From: DAOMOP01 sp035444405 | Lineage (GTDB): Bacteria; Pseudomonadota; Gammaproteobacteria; Burkholderiales; Rhodocyclaceae | Direction: 5' to 3' | NCBI GenBank assembly: GCA_035444405.1 | Contig: DAOMOP010000175.1 | Coordinates: 1-8,432, forward strand | Length of the DNA stretch: 8,432 nucleotides | Shown: in pieces, positions 6,370-8,432 of the stretch | How positions within the stretch are numbered: the first letter of the stretch is position 1 | Layout of the letters: each line of letters begins with the position of its first letter | Notes under the pieces: model-generated | What the model was told of the DNA's origin: nothing | Database searches by the model: none | What the model saw: only the letters and a program-made list of their open reading frames with translations | Translations under genes and position numbers: made by a program

Positions 6370-6624
6370 ATGAAGACCGTTCCCGTCTATGAGGCAAAGA
6401 CCAGGCTTTCCGAACTGCTTGCCGCCGTCGAGCATGGCGACGAAGTGACGATCACCCGGCGCGGGCGGCCGATCGCCCGGATTGTTGCGGCCGCCCAACC
6501 GTCGGAAGCCGTGCAGGGGCATCGGCAACGGGTCGTCGCCACTTTTGCGAAGCTGCGTGAGATGCGCAAGGGAATCAGCCTCGGCATGAGCGTGCGGGCG
6601 GCCATCGAGGATGGGCGCGACTGA
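6370..6624 (+). CDS. Type II toxin-antitoxin antitoxin, Phd/YefM family
   Basis: An 84-residue protein. The N-terminal half is a clear Phd/YefM DNA-binding and dimerisation domain: V-Y-E-A-K-T-R-L-S-E-L-L (6-17), V-E-H-G-D-E-V-T-I-T-R-R-G-R-P-I-A-R (20-37). The C-terminal tail, with K-L-R-E-M-R-K-G and a final A-I-E-D-G-R-D, is charged and would wrap the toxin. Its role is to neutralise the PIN RNase encoded next and to repress the shared promoter. The toxin gene begins within its stop codon (TGATG). Codon choice (GTT, CTT, GCA, AGG, TAT) is less GC-biased than in flanking genes, consistent with acquisition. The antitoxin of a VapC is often called VapB, but this fold is Phd-like, so no symbol is given. 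Confidence 0.9.
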   Translation: MKTVPVYEAKTRLSELLAAVEHGDEVTITRRGRPIARIVAAAQPSEAVQGHRQRVVATFAKLREMRKGISLGMSVRAAIEDGRD

Positions 6625-7025
6625 TGCCGTTCGTGCTGGATAACTCGGTCGTCGCCGGCTGGTTTCTCGAGGATCAGGCAAGCCCCTACACGGAAGCGAT
6701 TGCACGGCAACTGGAGGGCGACCGCGCGATCGTACCGCCGCTCTGGCAACTGGAGTTTGCCAACGTTCTTCGAACTGCGTGCCGCAAACAGCGTCTGATC
6801 GCATCCCAGGCGCACGAGGTCGTCGAGCAAGTGTGTGGCTTGCCGATCGAGATCGACCCGGTGACACCGGGCCCTGCGGAACTCCTGGCGCTGGCGCTGC
6901 GCTACGACCTGAGCGGCTACGATGCCGCCTACCTGGAGTTGGCGCTGCGCCGGCAGCTTCCTATCGCGACCAAGGATGGGCCGCTGCGCGAGGCGGCAAT
7001 GACGTCGGGCGTCGGTCTGGCCTAG
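6624..7025 (+). CDS. vapC: VapC-like PIN-domain ribonuclease toxin
   Basis: A 133-residue PIN-domain protein, the typical VapC length. The metal-binding acidic residues are all present: D6 in V-L-D-N-S-V, E44 in Q-L-E-F-A-N-V-L, D100 in G-Y-D-A-A-Y-L-E-L-A and D118 in A-T-K-D-G-P-L. VapC toxins cut specific RNAs, often initiator tRNA or 23S rRNA; the target here cannot be read. The ATG at 6624 overlaps the antitoxin stop by one base and lacks a strong ribosome site, so it probably depends on translational coupling. The frame is complete and the catalytic set unbroken, so it should be active. It ends 110 bases from the convergent PEP carboxylase remnant. Confidence 0.92.
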   Translation: MPFVLDNSVVAGWFLEDQASPYTEAIARQLEGDRAIVPPLWQLEFANVLRTACRKQRLIASQAHEVVEQVCGLPIEIDPVTPGPAELLALALRYDLSGYDAAYLELALRRQLPIATKDGPLREAAMTSGVGLA

Positions 7026-7059
7026 CCTGCCAGACGAGGTCCGAGCGGCATCGCGAATA

Positions 7060-7078
7060 CGGTGCCGACACCGGGCAC
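7060..7078. repeat. Small overlapping inverted repeats between convergent genes
   Basis: CGGTG/CACCG (7060-7064 with 7069-7073) and GTGCC/GGCAC (7062-7066 with 7074-7078) can form alternative 5 bp stems between vapC and the end of the PEP carboxylase remnant. No T-run is present on either strand. A bidirectional terminator would be expected between convergent genes, but this one is weak. Confidence 0.25.
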
Positions 7079-7135
7079 GCCTTGCGCGTCGAGGCGCCGC
7101 ACGAACATGCCCGCCCGCCTGCGCTGCCGCCGCCC

Positions 7136-8432
7136 CTACCCGCTGTTGCGCAGCCCCGCCGCAATGCCGTTGATCGACAGGTGAATCCCGCGCCGCACGC
7201 GTTCGTCGTCGTGGCCGTCGCGATAGCGGCGCAGCAGCTCGACCTGCACGTGGTTGAGCGGATCGAGGTAGGGGAAGCGGTTGCGGATCGAGCGGGCGAG
7301 CAGCGGGTTGCCCTCGAGCAGCGTGCGCTGGCCGGTGATCGCGGCGAGCGCCTCGATGGCGGCGCGGTGCTCGTCGCGGATGCGCGCGAAGATCGCCTCG
7401 CGCAGCGCCGCATCGCGCACCAGCCCGGCATAGCGACCGGCGATCGCGAGGTCGGTCTTCGCGAGTACCATGTCGATGTTCGAGAGCATCGTTGCGAAGA
7501 ACGGCCAGTCGCGGTACATCGCCTGCAGGCGCGCGAGCCCCGCATCGCCGTGGGCCGTGCGCCAGGCGCGCACCGCGGTGCCGAAGCCGTACCAGCCGGG
7601 CAACATCAGCCGGCACTGCGACCAGCTGAACACCCACGGGATCGCGCGCAGGTCGGCGATCGCGAAGCCGGGCTTGCGCGAGGCGGGGCGACTGCCGATG
7701 TTCAGGTGCGCGATCTCGTCGATCACCGTCGACTCGCGAAAGTAGCGCTCGAAGCCGGCGGTCTCGTAGACCAGCGTGCGGTAGGCGCGAAACGCGCTGT
7801 CCGACAACGCCTGCATCGCGTCGAGATATTCCGGGCGGGGCGCCGGTTCGCGCTCGGCGAACAGCGTCGCCTCGAGCGTCGCAGCGACCAGCACTTCGAG
7901 GTTGCGGCGGCCGACCTCGGCGTTGCCGTGCTTGGCGCCGATCACCTCGCCCTGTTCGGTCAGGCGGATCTGGCCCTGCACCGCACCGCCCGGCTGCGCG
8001 AGGATGGCCTGATAGCTCGGGCCGCCGCCGGCCCGTAACGCCGCAGCGCGTCGTGCGCAGCGCGCAAGATAGCCAGCTCGCTTTCCGTTTCGCTCGAATA
8101 GGCGAGCCACGGCGAGTGCAGCGGGCGGGCGCTGGCGAGCTCACCGGCGAGCAGCGCGATGCGCGCCGCTTCGTCGAGCGCGCGGTAATTTGTGCCCGGA
8201 CGGGCGGTCTCGAACAGCTCGGCCACCACGCGCTCATGCACGTCCGAGTTCTGGCGCAGGTCGATCGGCGCAAGATGAAAGCCGAACACCGCCACCGCGC
8301 GGCGCAGCCGGCGCAGCCGCCCGCGCGCGAGCAGGGCCGAGCCGTTCGCGGTCAAAGAGCGATGCACGACGTCGAGGTCGGCGAGCAGCGCGCCGGCGTC
8401 GTCGTAGGCGGTGGCCTCGCCGACCGCCGGCC
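7136..8432 (-). pseudogene. ppc: Phosphoenolpyruvate carboxylase, C-terminal part, with internal deletion and frameshift
   Basis: PEP carboxylase makes oxaloacetate from PEP and bicarbonate. Two pieces are present on the - strand. The first, from the window edge to about 8030, contains L-R-R-L-R-R-A-V-A-V-F-G-F-H-L and A-P-I-D-L-R-Q-N-S-D-V-H-E and stops making sense after A-L-R-R-Y-G. The second, in another frame from about 8029, begins G-G-G-P-S-Y-Q-A-I-L-A-Q-P and runs through V-T-E-Q-G-E-V-I, L-R-A-I-P-W-V-F-S-W-S-Q and Y-R-D-W-P-F-F to the normal ending I-N-G-I-A-A-G-L-R-N-S-G. Compared with E. coli Ppc from memory, about 120 residues between them are absent. These include the Mg ligands (E506, D543), K546 and the F-H-G-R-G-G loop with R581/R587. 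Both flanks are otherwise well conserved, so the lesion is recent or is an assembly error. As sequenced, the product cannot be active. The N-terminal part lies outside the window. Confidence 0.88.

Noticed and set aside
8018..8040. Programmed frameshift in ppc
   Set aside because: Changing frame would not restore the roughly 120 missing catalytic residues, so recoding cannot rescue the enzyme.
6387..8273. 628-codon - strand frame crossing the toxin-antitoxin genes and ppc
   Set aside because: It reads ppc in a wrong frame and the toxin genes in antisense; low-complexity arginine-rich product without domains.

Overview
The window is very GC-rich, densely coded bacterial DNA with Shine-Dalgarno-led genes and ATGA or TGATG stop/start overlaps. 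Protein character and gene content (a TRAP carboxylate transporter, a sugar-acid dehydrogenase, transketolase, an HprA-type hydroxyacid dehydrogenase and PEP carboxylase) fit a betaproteobacterium, perhaps of the Azoarcus/Thauera type. That placement is an inference from style, not a database result.

Region 1 (1-6258, all + strand) looks like one catabolic operon. It holds the C-terminal end of a DctP-type solute-binding protein, DctQ and DctM (small and large TRAP membrane subunits, overlapping by 4 bases), a 3-hydroxyisobutyrate-dehydrogenase-family enzyme closest to the L-threonate dehydrogenase (LtnD/YgbJ) subgroup, a full-length but atypical transketolase, and a D-2-hydroxyacid dehydrogenase resembling glycerate dehydrogenase/hydroxypyruvate reductase. 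A reasonable reading is import of a small hydroxycarboxylate, oxidation to a keto acid, two-carbon transfer by the transketolase, and reduction of a glyoxylate- or hydroxypyruvate-type product. The transketolase keeps its thiamine-diphosphate machinery but has changes at substrate-contact positions. This is the best candidate in the window for something undescribed. GC-rich hairpins lie in the gaps after dctM and before the last gene.

Region 2 (about 6300-7025, + strand) is a compact type II toxin-antitoxin pair: a Phd/YefM-like antitoxin and a VapC-like PIN toxin. It has a perfect TATAAT box, an inverted repeat just upstream of it, and codon use less GC-biased than its neighbours. It looks like an independent, probably acquired, unit.

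Region 3 (7136-8432, - strand) is the C-terminal part of PEP carboxylase, continuing past the right edge. It is broken: about 120 residues of the catalytic centre are missing and the reading frame shifts at the join, around 8021-8034. It is either a pseudogene or an assembly error. No rRNA, tRNA, CRISPR array or insertion sequence was seen.
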